This document shows positions 33,243-41,913 of a DNA stretch of 64,000 nt, one piece after another. The notes beneath the pieces are model-generated. The model was not told the DNA's origin. It did not search any database and saw only the letters and a list, made by a program, of their open reading frames with translations. Where the stretch lies: positions 1,550,001 through 1,614,000 of the forward strand of contig NZ_CP010897.2 of assembly GCF_000934605.2 (NCBI RefSeq). Direction: 5' to 3'. The position numbers and the translations under genes were made by a program. The stretch's first letter is position 1. Each line of letters begins with the position of its first letter. This stretch comes from Pandoraea vervacti. GTDB taxonomy: Bacteria > Pseudomonadota > Gammaproteobacteria > Burkholderiales > Burkholderiaceae.

Positions 33243-33998
33243 ATGCGCAAGATTTCTCTCGTCACCGGTGCCAGTCGCGGTCTGGGCCGTAATACCGCAC
33301 TGTCGATTGCCCGACGCGGCGGCGATGTCGTCGTGACATACCAGCGCCGGGAAGCGGAGGCGCAGGCAGTCGTGGCCGAGATCCAGGCGTTGGGCGGCAA
33401 GGCGCTTGCGTTGCCGCTCGACGTGGGGAACGTCGCCACGTTTGCCGACTTCGCCGCGCGTCTCAAGTCCGGGCTTTCCGCCACTTGGGGACGCGACACC
33501 TTCGATCACCTCGTCAACAATGCCGGTCATGGCGAGGTCGCGCCACTTGCCGAGATGACGGTGCCGGCCTTCGACAAACTGGTCGACGTCCATTTCAAAG
33601 GGGTGTTTTTCCTCACACAGCAATTGTTGCCGCTGATTGCCGATGGTGGTCGGATCATCAACCTCTCGACTGGCCTCACCCGAGTTAGCGCTGAAGGTTG
33701 GTCCGCGTACGCGGCAGTCAAAGGCGCCGTCGAGGTGCTGACCGTCTATATGGCGAAGGAACTGGGGCGTCGCAAAATTGCCGTCAACGTGGTGGCGCCG
33801 GGGGCCATCGAAACCGACTTCTTCGGCGGTGCGGTGCGCGACACGCCAGCGTTCAATCGTTTTTTCGCCGAGATGACGGCATTGGGCCGGGTCGGCGTGG
33901 CCGACGACGTCGGCCCGATGATTTCGAGTTTGCTCTCGGAAGACAACCGCTGGGTCAACGCGCAGCGCATCGAAGTGTCCGGCGGCCAAGGAATCTGA
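33243..33998 (+). CDS. SDR family oxidoreductase
   Basis: A 251-residue classical SDR: TGASRGLG at 8-15, NNAG in the middle, and the YxxxK motif within GWSAYAAVKGAVE. The TYQRRE segment after strand 2 favours NADPH. AGGAG lies seven bases before ATG 33243. It faces the AraC regulator across a 211-bp gap and is followed by the TetR gene on the same strand. Substrate unknown; close in type to quorum- or detox-associated SDRs with AraC partners. Confidence 0.87.
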   Translation: MRKISLVTGASRGLGRNTALSIARRGGDVVVTYQRREAEAQAVVAEIQALGGKALALPLDVGNVATFADFAARLKSGLSATWGRDTFDHLVNNAGHGEVAPLAEMTVPAFDKLVDVHFKGVFFLTQQLLPLIADGGRIINLSTGLTRVSAEGWSAYAAVKGAVEVLTVYMAKELGRRKIAVNVVAPGAIETDFFGGAVRDTPAFNRFFAEMTALGRVGVADDVGPMISSLLSEDNRWVNAQRIEVSGGQGI

Positions 33999-34107
33999 TA
34001 GCGCAAAAGGGGGCGGGCAGCATTGCCCCCATCCTGCCTGAATTGGGGCCGCCTCTCACTTGTGCATCCATGACGCTGACTGGCGTCATCGTCACTTGTC
34101 CGATGGC

Positions 34108-34140
34108 TTGACACGGAACCAACCAACTAGTAGATTGGCT
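34108..34140 (+). promoter_or_regulatory. Promoter with overlapping TetR operator-like site
   Basis: TTGACA (34108-34113) and TAGATT (34131-34136), spaced by 17 bases, form a sigma-70 promoter for the TetR gene. AACCAACTAG followed by TAGATTGG (34121-34138) lies over the spacer and the -10. It matches the left half of the perfect palindrome at 34888-34907, so autorepression is likely. Confidence 0.65.
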
Positions 34141-34224
34141 GGCATTGAACGCATCGATCGGCCCCCACGGTATTGGGCGCGCCCCCAGGACCGATGCCCC
34201 TCTGAACCTATCGAGCGCAGGATC

Positions 34225-34812
34225 ATGACTGTCGAGCTGTCTCCCCGGGCCACTGAAATCGCCGAGCACACCAAGCAACTGCTGGCAGCGGGCGGTTACC
34301 ACGGGTTCAGCTATGCCGACCTTTCTGCACGTGTGAACATTGGCAAGGCCAGCATTCATCATCATTTCCCGAGCAAGGCGGATCTCGTGTTGACGGTGGT
34401 CCGGCGCCATCGCGAGCAGGCGAGGGAGGGGCTTGCCGCACTCGACGGCCACGTGCCGGATCCGACGGCGCGCCTGGCGGCTTACACGAATTACTGGTCG
34501 GACTGCATTCGCGACGGCACGATGCCGGTGTGCATCTGCGCGATGCTCGCCGCCGAACTGCCCATGATCCCGCAGGAAATCGCGGACGAAGTCCGAGGCT
34601 ATTTCGGTGATCTGGCCGGGTGGATTGCGCGAGTTCTCGAGACAGGGGCCGCACAAGGCCAGTTCGCGCTGCGCGGCAGCGCGCAGGTCGAAGCGCAAAC
34701 GTTCATGTCCACGGTGCACGGCGCGATGCTCACGGCGCGCGCACAGGGGAATGCCGAAGCGTTTCAGGCAATTTCGCAGGTGGCCATCGGCTGCTTGCGT
34801 GCAACTTACTGA
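34225..34812 (+). CDS. TetR-family transcriptional regulator
   Basis: A 195-residue TetR repressor (GFSYADLSARVNIGKASIHH followed by HFPSKADL) with a ligand domain containing VCICAMLAAELPMIP. I chose ATG 34225; AGGA is close upstream and the frame above it lacks similarity. Operator-like palindromes lie in its own promoter and before the following membrane protein gene, so it probably represses both. Confidence 0.88.
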   Translation: MTVELSPRATEIAEHTKQLLAAGGYHGFSYADLSARVNIGKASIHHHFPSKADLVLTVVRRHREQAREGLAALDGHVPDPTARLAAYTNYWSDCIRDGTMPVCICAMLAAELPMIPQEIADEVRGYFGDLAGWIARVLETGAAQGQFALRGSAQVEAQTFMSTVHGAMLTARAQGNAEAFQAISQVAIGCLRATY

Positions 34813-34887
34813 GACGACTGATCCGGTCGTTGCGGCGACGCAGTCAGCAGGAAGGGCGCTACGGCGCTCTATTTTTGATGTTGTAAG

Positions 34888-34907
34888 ACAACCAACTAGT
34901 TGGTTGT
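34888..34907. promoter_or_regulatory. Perfect 20-bp palindrome, TetR operator candidate
   Basis: ACAACCAACTAGTTGGTTGT is a perfect palindrome 83 bases before the membrane protein gene and 76 after the TetR stop. Its left half, AACCAACTAG, recurs in the TetR promoter at 34121-34130. Confidence 0.75.
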
Positions 34908-34990
34908 TTTTGGAATCCACACCTATCTGTCTCGCGATGCGCCAGCGCCATGGTGAGACGGGGCAACCACTTCACAGGGAGTCCTTTGCC

Positions 34991-35485
34991 ATGCCTCATC
35001 CCATTTCAACGTTGGGCGCGGGTCACACCGTCGTCAGTCTCGTGACGTTTGCTGCCGGGTTGTACAGCTTCATTCGCTATCGGAACATCGAGCGCAGCAC
35101 ACCTGCCGGCCGCGTGTATTTGGTCGGAATGCTGATCTCGGTGCTGACATCGTTCGGCTTGTCGAGTACCGGGGGTTTCAACGTCGGCCATGCCCTCGGC
35201 ATTCTCGCGTTGCTTGCGACCTTGGGCGGTCTCGTGATTCCGGGCCTGACGTTTCTCGGACGCGCACGCCCCTATCTGTCGCAGTTGGCGTTCGCCTTCA
35301 GCTTCTTCCTGCTCATGGTGCCCGGCATCAATGAGACGCTCACGCGATTGCCCACGAGTCATCCACTGGCCAGTGGCCCGCAATCGCCGCTTGTCCGGGG
35401 GGCGCTCGCGGCGTGGCTGGGCATTTTCGTGATCGGGGCCATTGCCCAATTCGTGTGGCGTCGTACACAGCGTAGCCGCGCCTGA
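34991..35485 (+). CDS. Membrane protein of unknown function, probably TetR-controlled
   Basis: A 164-residue protein with about five hydrophobic segments (near residues 12-28, 42-60, 68-90, 97-118 and 133-155). GGGAG lies nine bases before ATG 34991. I do not recognise a family. The perfect palindrome upstream and the preceding TetR gene suggest that it is the regulated target, perhaps an inducible transport or quinone-site membrane protein. Confidence 0.7.
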   Translation: MPHPISTLGAGHTVVSLVTFAAGLYSFIRYRNIERSTPAGRVYLVGMLISVLTSFGLSSTGGFNVGHALGILALLATLGGLVIPGLTFLGRARPYLSQLAFAFSFFLLMVPGINETLTRLPTSHPLASGPQSPLVRGALAAWLGIFVIGAIAQFVWRRTQRSRA

Positions 35486-35956
35486 TTGGCGCAGATGTCC
35501 CGAGCCGCGCACCCGCCTGCGTTGCCGCCGTGCGCGGCCCCGACCTTGTCCGGGCTGCGTGGCGTACAGCAGAGCCCGGGGCAAACCGCAAAAAGACCGA
35601 CGCCCAAATTCCTTTGGCTATTTCGATGTCATTCTTTCAACGGCGCCATTCGAATTAATAAACGATGAAAATTCCTTGACGCCCGGAATGTGCGATTCAA
35701 TTGAAGCTCCATAGCGGCGTAAGTCTATGCAATGTAAAAATAAATTTCGTTGATTTCGCCAATTAAAACCGGAATAAAGCGAATTGAATTCGGCCTTGCG
35801 TTTTGGCAAGCGCAACATCCCCTTAAACCCCATCGATCCTTGATTTCGCAGGCTTTTCGGGCACCCCGGCAAATCCTCCATCGTTCCGCTAGAGTGTATT
35901 CACGTGTGATTGCCATGCGCTTTCGCCGGATGAATAACAAGAGGAGATCTGTTGAA
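35486..35956. other. AT-richer intergenic region, no gene seen
   Basis: The 471 bases before the DUF3311 gene are clearly more AT-rich between about 35610 and 35800 than their surroundings. A minus-strand frame of 87 codons (35618-35881) has no recognisable feature or good ribosome-binding site. The region may hold the promoter and upstream elements of the symporter operon; no clear -35/-10 pair stands out. Confidence 0.4.
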
Positions 35957-36136
35957 ATGCGGTTATTGCTATTGCTGCCGTTCATCGGCTTGTTGTGGGT
36001 GCCGTTCTACAATCGGGAATTGCCTTCACTCTGGGGCTTTCCTTTCTTTTATTGGTACCAGTTCGCGTGGGTACCGTTGACCTCGCTACTGATCTGGATC
36101 GTGTTTCGAGATGGTCTGAAGAAAGGGGACGAGTAA
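35957..36136 (+). CDS. DUF3311 small membrane protein
   Basis: A 59-residue protein with two membrane helices (LLLLLPFIGLLWVPFYN and FFYWYQFAWVPLTSLLIWIV), matching the DUF3311 pattern. DUF3311 genes typically sit directly before MctP-type sodium:solute symporters, as here, where its stop is immediately followed by the symporter ATG. GAGGAG lies ten bases upstream of ATG 35957. Confidence 0.82.
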   Translation: MRLLLLLPFIGLLWVPFYNRELPSLWGFPFFYWYQFAWVPLTSLLIWIVFRDGLKKGDE

Positions 36137-37630
36137 ATGGGCGCCGGGATCAACTGGACCGCGTTGGCGGTCTTCGTGTTTTTCTTTGTCCTCGTGACCG
36201 TCATGGGTTTCTGGGCATCGCGCTGGATGTCGGGACCTTCGCATAAAGGCGCGCATCTGGACGAGTGGGGACTGGGCGGGCGCAACTTCGGCGCCTGGAT
36301 CACTTGGTTTCTCGTCGGTGGCGACTTCTATACCGCCTACACCGTGATTGCCGTGCCTGCGCTCGTGTATGCCGTTGGCGCTTACGGCTTCTTTGCACTG
36401 CCGTACACGATTCTCGTCTACCCGATCGTCTTCCTCATCATGCCCAAGCTGTGGCACGCCGCGCACAAGGCCGGCCACGTGACGGCCGCCGATGTCGTGT
36501 ACGGTCGTTATCAGTCGCGCCCACTGGAATTCGCGATTGCGATCACCGGCGTGGTGGCCACGATGCCGTATATCGCCTTGCAACTGATCGGAATGGAAGT
36601 CGTGATCAAGGCGCTCGGGCTGACGGGGGAATTGCCGTTGCTCGCCGCCTTCGTCATTCTGGCGCTGTACACGTACTCGGCAGGCCTGCGCGCGCCGGCG
36701 CTCATCGCGTTCGTCAAGGACCTGATGATCTACATCGTGGTGCTGGTTGCGGTCGTCGTGGTGCCCGCCAAGCTGGGCGGCTATGGCGCCGTGTTCGACA
36801 CGGCGCGCGATGTCTTCGCGAAAAAAGGCGGCGCCACGGGCCTGACGCTGGGACCGGCGCAGTATCTGCCGTTCGCCACGCTAGCGCTCGGTTCGGCCAT
36901 GGCGGCGTTCATGTATCCGCATACGCTTACCGGCATCTTCGCCGCTCGCGACGCCAATACGATCCGCAAGAACGCCGTATTCCTGCCGGCCTATACGGTG
37001 CTGCTCGGCCTGATCGCGTTGCTCGGCTTCATGGCTTACGCCGCCGGCGTGAAGGTCCAGACCAACAACGACGTCGTGCCCGCGCTGTTCAATGGCCTGT
37101 TCCCAAGCTGGTTCGCGGGCTTCGCGTTCGCCGCCATCGCCATTGGGGCGCTGGTGCCGGCCGCCGTGATGTCCATCGGCGCATCGAACCTGTTCACGCG
37201 CAACTTCTGGAAGCCTTACGTCAACCCGGGGATTTCGAACGAGGGGGAGGCGAAGGTCGCCAAGGTCGTGTCGCTGGTAGTGAAGCTCGGCGCGCTGGTG
37301 TTCATTCTTTTCCTGCCGACGCAGTTCGCCCTCGATCTGCAATTGCTGGGCGGTGTCTGGATTCTGCAAACCTTTCCGGCGCTGGTGTTCGGTCTGTTCG
37401 TGGGCTGGTTCGGCGCTCGCGCGTTGCTCGCGGGCTGGGCGTTCGGTATCGTTTGCGGCAGCTGGCTGGCGTTTGCGGACGGCATCAAGCCCGTGCACAC
37501 GTTCGTGCTGGGCGGCGATAAATACTCGATGTATACCGGCCTGATTGCGCTGGCGGTCAACATCGTCGCGGCCGTGCTTGCGAACGTGGTGCTCGGCAAG
37601 GGCGCACGCCCGGCGCTGCGCAGTGCGTAG
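36137..37630 (+). CDS. Sodium:solute symporter (SSS family, MctP-like)
   Basis: A 497-residue transporter with about 13 membrane helices. The SSS pattern is visible in GGRNFGAWITWFLVGGDFYT near residue 50 and GALVPAAVMSIGASNLFTRN near 340. With the preceding DUF3311 gene it resembles monocarboxylate uptake systems such as MctP (lactate, pyruvate, acetate); the exact substrate is unknown. The stop codon TAG runs straight into a 7-bp G-rich tandem repeat. Confidence 0.88.
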   Translation: MGAGINWTALAVFVFFFVLVTVMGFWASRWMSGPSHKGAHLDEWGLGGRNFGAWITWFLVGGDFYTAYTVIAVPALVYAVGAYGFFALPYTILVYPIVFLIMPKLWHAAHKAGHVTAADVVYGRYQSRPLEFAIAITGVVATMPYIALQLIGMEVVIKALGLTGELPLLAAFVILALYTYSAGLRAPALIAFVKDLMIYIVVLVAVVVVPAKLGGYGAVFDTARDVFAKKGGATGLTLGPAQYLPFATLALGSAMAAFMYPHTLTGIFAARDANTIRKNAVFLPAYTVLLGLIALLGFMAYAAGVKVQTNNDVVPALFNGLFPSWFAGFAFAAIAIGALVPAAVMSIGASNLFTRNFWKPYVNPGISNEGEAKVAKVVSLVVKLGALVFILFLPTQFALDLQLLGGVWILQTFPALVFGLFVGWFGARALLAGWAFGIVCGSWLAFADGIKPVHTFVLGGDKYSMYTGLIALAVNIVAAVLANVVLGKGARPALRSA

Positions 37631-37685
37631 GGAGTAGGGAGTAGGGAGTAGGGAGTAGGGAGTCGGGAGCCGGGAGCCGGGGGCC
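37630..37685 (+). repeat. Eight tandem copies of a 7-bp G-rich unit after the symporter
   Basis: Four copies of GGGAGTA are followed by GGGAGTC, two GGGAGCC and GGGGGCC, in perfect 7-bp register. The first G is the last base of the symporter stop codon. With GGG every seven bases on the coding strand, the stretch can form a G-quadruplex in DNA or in the mRNA 3' end. Confidence 0.9.
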
Positions 37686-37869
37686 GCATCGAACGTCGTT
37701 GCGACACCGCGTGAAGCTTGCGCAGTGTCGCACGACAGAAGCGAATTGCAATCCCGCATCGCGCGAATATGCTTTGCGCAAACAATTGCTTAGGTGACGC
37801 ATTCCACGGTCGTAGGATCTGAACTTTCCCTCAGTTCCTAACGTTCTCACGCATGTGAAGGCCGTCACC

Positions 37870-39171
37870 ATGGCAAATCCGTTCCGACTCCCGCAGTGGT
37901 TCGCCTCTGCATCGCAGGCCGTCTCCCGGGGCTCTTTCCAAGTATCTTCACCCTCGGCTTCGACGTCCGCTTCACCCTTCGCCTCCCACCGTCTGCCCCG
38001 CCGGCTGCCGCGCAAGCTGCTCACGCTGAGCGCCGCGCTCGCCGTGGCGGTCGCGGCGCTGCATCTGCGTCCGGTGCAGGCGGCGCCGGCATCCGGCGAG
38101 CCGGTATGGGTCGGCGTGTCCGGGCCTGTCACCGGGCAGAACGCGCAGTATGGCCTGCAATGGAAACGCGGTTTCGACCTCGCGCTCGACGACATCAACG
38201 GTGACGGCGGCATCAAGGGGCGTCCATTGAGTCTGGATTTCCAGGACAGCCAGAGCGATCCGCGCCAGGCCGTCGCCATCGCGCAGAAGTTCGTGGGCGA
38301 CCCGCGCATTCTCGTGGAACTGGGTGACTTCTCCAGTCCGGCGTCGATGGCGGCCTCGCCGATCTATCAGCGCGGCAAACTGATTCAGTTCGGTTTCACG
38401 AACTCGCATCCGGACTTCACGAAGGGCGGCGACTACATGTGGAGTACCTCGATCAGCCAGGCCGAAGAGCAACCGCTGCTGGCCGAATTCGTCGTTCGCC
38501 AGCTCGGCCTCAAGCGTGTGGCCGTGCTCTACCTGAACACCGACTGGGGGCGCACGAGCAAGGACCTGTTCGTGAAGGCCGCCGAGCAGTACGGCGCGAC
38601 GGTCGTGGCGGCCGAAGGCTATCAGCCCGACGAAAAGGACTACCGCTCAACGCTCGTTCGCGTGCGCGACGCCAAACCGGACAGCCTTGTACTGATTTCC
38701 TATGCCCCCGACGGCGCGCAGATCGTGCGTCAGGCCCGGCAGGCCGGCGTGACGCTGCCGACCGTTGGCGCCAGTTCCCTGTACTCGCCCAAGTTCCTCG
38801 AACTCGGCGGCGCAGCAGCGGAGGGCGTTCACCTGGATTCGAATTTCTTTCCCAACGATCCGCGTCCGGAAGTGCAACGCTTCGTGACCCGCTATCGCGC
38901 CAAGTATCAGCAGGAACCGGACGCCTTCGCCGCCCGCGCCTACGATGCGCTGCTTGTGACGGCAACCGTGCTGCGTGAGTACGGCGCTTCACGTGAGGCC
39001 GCCCGCAAGGGTTTTGCGCAGATCAAGGACGCACCGAGCGTGGTCTTCGGCAAAGTCGCCTTCGATCCGCAAACGCGCCGGGTCGCCCAGGCGAAGAACG
39101 TTCATCTGATCGTCAAACAAGGCCAGTTCGTCGTGTGGCAGACCGACCCGGCCAAGGTGGCCGCGAAGTAA
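37870..39171 (+). CDS. Branched-chain amino acid-type ABC transporter substrate-binding protein (LivK-like)
   Basis: A 433-residue periplasmic binding protein of the Peripla_BP_6 type (VGVSGPVTGQNAQYGLQWKR, then VAVLYLNTDWGRTSKDLF). The signal peptide is unusual: a Ser-rich n-region of about 45 residues precedes the basic RLPRRLPRKLL and the hydrophobic core, with cleavage likely after VQA. I start at ATG 37870; GTG 37855 is also in frame. It is the first gene of a complete importer (binding protein, fused permease, two ATPases). Ligand could be an amino acid, amide or aromatic acid. Confidence 0.88.
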   Translation: MANPFRLPQWFASASQAVSRGSFQVSSPSASTSASPFASHRLPRRLPRKLLTLSAALAVAVAALHLRPVQAAPASGEPVWVGVSGPVTGQNAQYGLQWKRGFDLALDDINGDGGIKGRPLSLDFQDSQSDPRQAVAIAQKFVGDPRILVELGDFSSPASMAASPIYQRGKLIQFGFTNSHPDFTKGGDYMWSTSISQAEEQPLLAEFVVRQLGLKRVAVLYLNTDWGRTSKDLFVKAAEQYGATVVAAEGYQPDEKDYRSTLVRVRDAKPDSLVLISYAPDGAQIVRQARQAGVTLPTVGASSLYSPKFLELGGAAAEGVHLDSNFFPNDPRPEVQRFVTRYRAKYQQEPDAFAARAYDALLVTATVLREYGASREAARKGFAQIKDAPSVVFGKVAFDPQTRRVAQAKNVHLIVKQGQFVVWQTDPAKVAAK

Positions 39172-39202
39172 GCCGTCGCGTGACAACGTTCGGGATGACG
39201 TC

Positions 39203-41035
39203 ATGGGTTCCTGGTTCGACTACACGATCAATGGACTGATCGTCGGCAATATCTATGCGCTGCTCGCCGTGGGGCTGGCGTTGATCTTCGGCGTTTCGCA
39301 TCTGATCAACTTCGCGCACGGTTCGGTCTATTCGGTTGGCGCGTTTCTCGGATGGGTCGCCGTCACTTACGCGCACACGCCGCTCGCGGCAACCCTCGCC
39401 ATCGTCGCCATCGGCTGCGCCTTGCTGGGTGCAGCCATCGAGCGGCTGGCGTTGCGTCCGCTTCAGAACGCGCCGCGCATCGCGCCGTTGCTAGCCACCA
39501 TCGGCGTATCTATCGTGATCGATCAGTGTGTGCAGCTCGGCTTCGGCGCCGACCCGCGCGCGTTGCCAAATCCATTGCCGGACTGGCGGCTATCCATCGG
39601 CGGCGGCAGTATCGGCGCACTCGATCTGCTGATCGCCGGTGTCGGCATCGGAACGGCCGCCGTGCTCTTCGGTTTTCTGCGGTTCACGCGACTGGGCTGG
39701 GCGGTGCGCGCCACGGCGCAGGATCGTGACGCGGCACGTCAGATGGGCGTCGATGTCGACGTCGTCAACAGCACCGTGTTCGCGATTGCCGGGGCATTGG
39801 GCGGCGTGGCCGGTGTGCTCGTCGGCATGTACTACAACAGCATCGATCCGTCGATGAGCTATCAGGCAACGCTCAAGGGCGTGGTCGCGCAGGTCATCGG
39901 TGGTGTCGGCAACGTGCCGGGGGCGATTGCCGGAAGCCTGCTGCTCGGTGTCATCGAAAGCTGGGGCGTGGGCCTGCTCGGGTCGAGTTACCGAAATCTG
40001 TTCGCCTATGTGTTGCTGATCGTCGTGCTCGTGTGGCGTCCCAACGGGTTGTTCTCGCGCGCGGCGTCGCGTGCGCCCGAACCGCTGACGGGCACCTTCA
40101 TCGCACCAAGCCGCCCGGTGGTCATTCGTGCGCGCTGGTGGGTGGTCGCGTTCGTCGTGGCGGCGCTCCTGCCGTTAGCGCCGGGGGCCATCGTTGGCGA
40201 CTACTTGCTGCGCACGCTCACGAATGCCTGGCTATATGGCTTACTGGCGTTGTCGCTCACGGTCGTCGCCGGCACCGCCGGACAGGTATCGCTCGGGCAG
40301 GCGGCGTTGCTCACCATTGGCGCGTACGCCTCGTCGCTGTTGGCGCTCGACGCCGGATGGCCGGTCGTCGCGGCCATTCTCGTGGCGAGTCTCGTGACGG
40401 GCGTGATCGGTGCGTTACTTGTGTGGCCCGCTTTCCGGTTGCGGGGCCATTACGTCTCGATTGCCACGCTCGGCATTGGCGAAATCGTGGCGCTGGTCGT
40501 GCTCAACGGCGGCAATTTCACACGCGGTCCTATCGGGGTGGCGGGCATTCCGCCGCTGTCGCTGGGCGGCTACGACGTGCTCGACGTTCGCGGCCAGTAC
40601 TGGATTTCGCTCGCAGTTCTGGGGGTGTTGTCGCTCACGCTCTGGCGATTGCTCGGCTCGCATCTCGGACGCACCTGGCGCGCCATGCGCGACGACGATG
40701 TGGCGGCCCGCGCGCAAGGCATTGCGCTCGATCGCTACAAGGGGCTCGCGTTCGGCGTTGCCGGGGCGGTCGCCGGCATGGGCGGCGCCATCATGGCGCA
40801 CGTGTTTTCCTACATCAATCACGAGACGTTCACGTCGCAGGTGTCCGTGCTGGCCATCACGATGGTGATTCTCGGCGGACTCGGCAATCTCGCCGGCGCC
40901 GTACTCGGCGCACTCGTGCTCATCGGTCTGCCGGAGTGGTTCCGCGCGCTGGCGGACTACCGCATGCTGATTTACGGACTGGCGCTGTTGCTGCTGATCC
41001 GCTTTCGTCCTCAAGGTCTGCTGGGAACCCGCTGA
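39203..41035 (+). CDS. Fused LivH-LivM permease of a branched-chain-type ABC transporter
   Basis: The 610-residue protein joins two normally separate permeases. Residues about 1-285 are LivH-like (YALLAVGLALIFGVSHLINF, and GGVGNVPGAIAGSLLLGVIE with the EAA-like loop). Residues about 310-610 are LivM-like (GTAGQVSLGQAALLTIGAYA, and LGGLGNLAGAVLGALVLIG). Such fusions occur in some proteobacterial importers for aromatic acids and amides. It lies 31 bases after the binding protein gene and its stop overlaps the ATPase start. Confidence 0.9.
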   Translation: MGSWFDYTINGLIVGNIYALLAVGLALIFGVSHLINFAHGSVYSVGAFLGWVAVTYAHTPLAATLAIVAIGCALLGAAIERLALRPLQNAPRIAPLLATIGVSIVIDQCVQLGFGADPRALPNPLPDWRLSIGGGSIGALDLLIAGVGIGTAAVLFGFLRFTRLGWAVRATAQDRDAARQMGVDVDVVNSTVFAIAGALGGVAGVLVGMYYNSIDPSMSYQATLKGVVAQVIGGVGNVPGAIAGSLLLGVIESWGVGLLGSSYRNLFAYVLLIVVLVWRPNGLFSRAASRAPEPLTGTFIAPSRPVVIRARWWVVAFVVAALLPLAPGAIVGDYLLRTLTNAWLYGLLALSLTVVAGTAGQVSLGQAALLTIGAYASSLLALDAGWPVVAAILVASLVTGVIGALLVWPAFRLRGHYVSIATLGIGEIVALVVLNGGNFTRGPIGVAGIPPLSLGGYDVLDVRGQYWISLAVLGVLSLTLWRLLGSHLGRTWRAMRDDDVAARAQGIALDRYKGLAFGVAGAVAGMGGAIMAHVFSYINHETFTSQVSVLAITMVILGGLGNLAGAVLGALVLIGLPEWFRALADYRMLIYGLALLLLIRFRPQGLLGTR

Positions 41036-41913
41036 TGGCCTCACTACTACAGATCGACGGCCTGACGCGCCGTTTCGGCGGGCTGACGGCGCTCGCACCG
41101 TTCACGCTTCAGGTGAACGAGGGCGAAATCGTCAGCGTGATCGGCCCCAACGGGGCGGGCAAGACGACCTTGTTCAACGTAATCAGCGGTGCCGATCGCC
41201 CGGATGGCGGGCGTGTGACGCTTGCCGGACAGGACATCACGGGCTGGGCGCCCGAAGCGGTGGCGCGTGCAGGTCTCGCGCGCACGTTTCAGCATGGGCG
41301 TGTCTTCGCCAACCTGTCGGTGCTCGATAACGTGCTTGTCGGCGCGCACACGAAACTCCGGGCGGTGATTCCGCGGCAGGGGTTCGCGCGCTGGCTGGGA
41401 CCGGTCGCGGAACTGGTGCTGGCGCTCGTGCGTCCGCGCGCGGTTCGCGTGGAAGCCGCGCAAATGCGTGAGCAGGCGTTGGCGCTGATCGCGCGCTTCG
41501 GCGAGCGTCTGACACCTCGTGTGGATCATCCGACGCACAGTCTGTCGTACGCCAACCGACGACGTGTCGAGATCGCCCGCGCGCTCGCGTCGCAGCCGCG
41601 CATTCTGCTGCTCGACGAGCCCACCGCAGGGATGAACCCGAGCGAGACAGCGCAAATGCAGGCGCTCATCGCGCAACTGAAGTCGGAGGGGCATACGATC
41701 CTGTTGATCGAGCACAAGCTGGAGATGGTCATGGCCTTGTCCGACCGGGTGATCGTCATGGACGACGGTCACAAGATCGCCGAAGGCCTACCCGAGCAAG
41801 TGCGGCAGGACCCGCGCGTCATCGAGGCTTACCTCGGCACGCGTTATGCGCAAGGGGCAGCAACGGCGGCGCGTGCAGATGTCGGGAGCGACGTGGCGAG
41901 GGAGGCTGCATGA
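41035..41913 (+). CDS. ABC transporter ATPase, LivG-like
   Basis: A 292-residue ATPase: Walker A GPNGAGKT (37-44), signature region LSYANRRRVEIARAL and Walker B ILLLDEPTAGMNP. The signature has S-Y-A-N in place of S-G-G-Q, common in LivG. The start overlaps the permease stop in TGATG. A C-terminal extension of about 20 residues (Ala-rich) follows the domain. Confidence 0.9.
   Translation: MASLLQIDGLTRRFGGLTALAPFTLQVNEGEIVSVIGPNGAGKTTLFNVISGADRPDGGRVTLAGQDITGWAPEAVARAGLARTFQHGRVFANLSVLDNVLVGAHTKLRAVIPRQGFARWLGPVAELVLALVRPRAVRVEAAQMREQALALIARFGERLTPRVDHPTHSLSYANRRRVEIARALASQPRILLLDEPTAGMNPSETAQMQALIAQLKSEGHTILLIEHKLEMVMALSDRVIVMDDGHKIAEGLPEQVRQDPRVIEAYLGTRYAQGAATAARADVGSDVAREAA

Noticed and set aside
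35800..35840. Sigma-54 promoter (TGGCA-type element) before the DUF3311 gene
   Set aside because: The -24 element has a loose match (TTTTGGCAAGCGC) but the -12 TTGC is missing at the right spacing.
35618..35881. 87-codon minus-strand ORF in the AT-richer gap
   Set aside because: No ribosome-binding site, no recognisable feature, and a second frame is equally open.
37630..37685. CRISPR-like array
   Set aside because: Units are contiguous 7-bp repeats without spacers and no cas gene is present.
40033..41034. Long upstream extension of the LivG frame through the permease gene
   Set aside because: LivG similarity begins only at 41035; the extension is an Arg-rich frame-shifted copy of the permease sequence.
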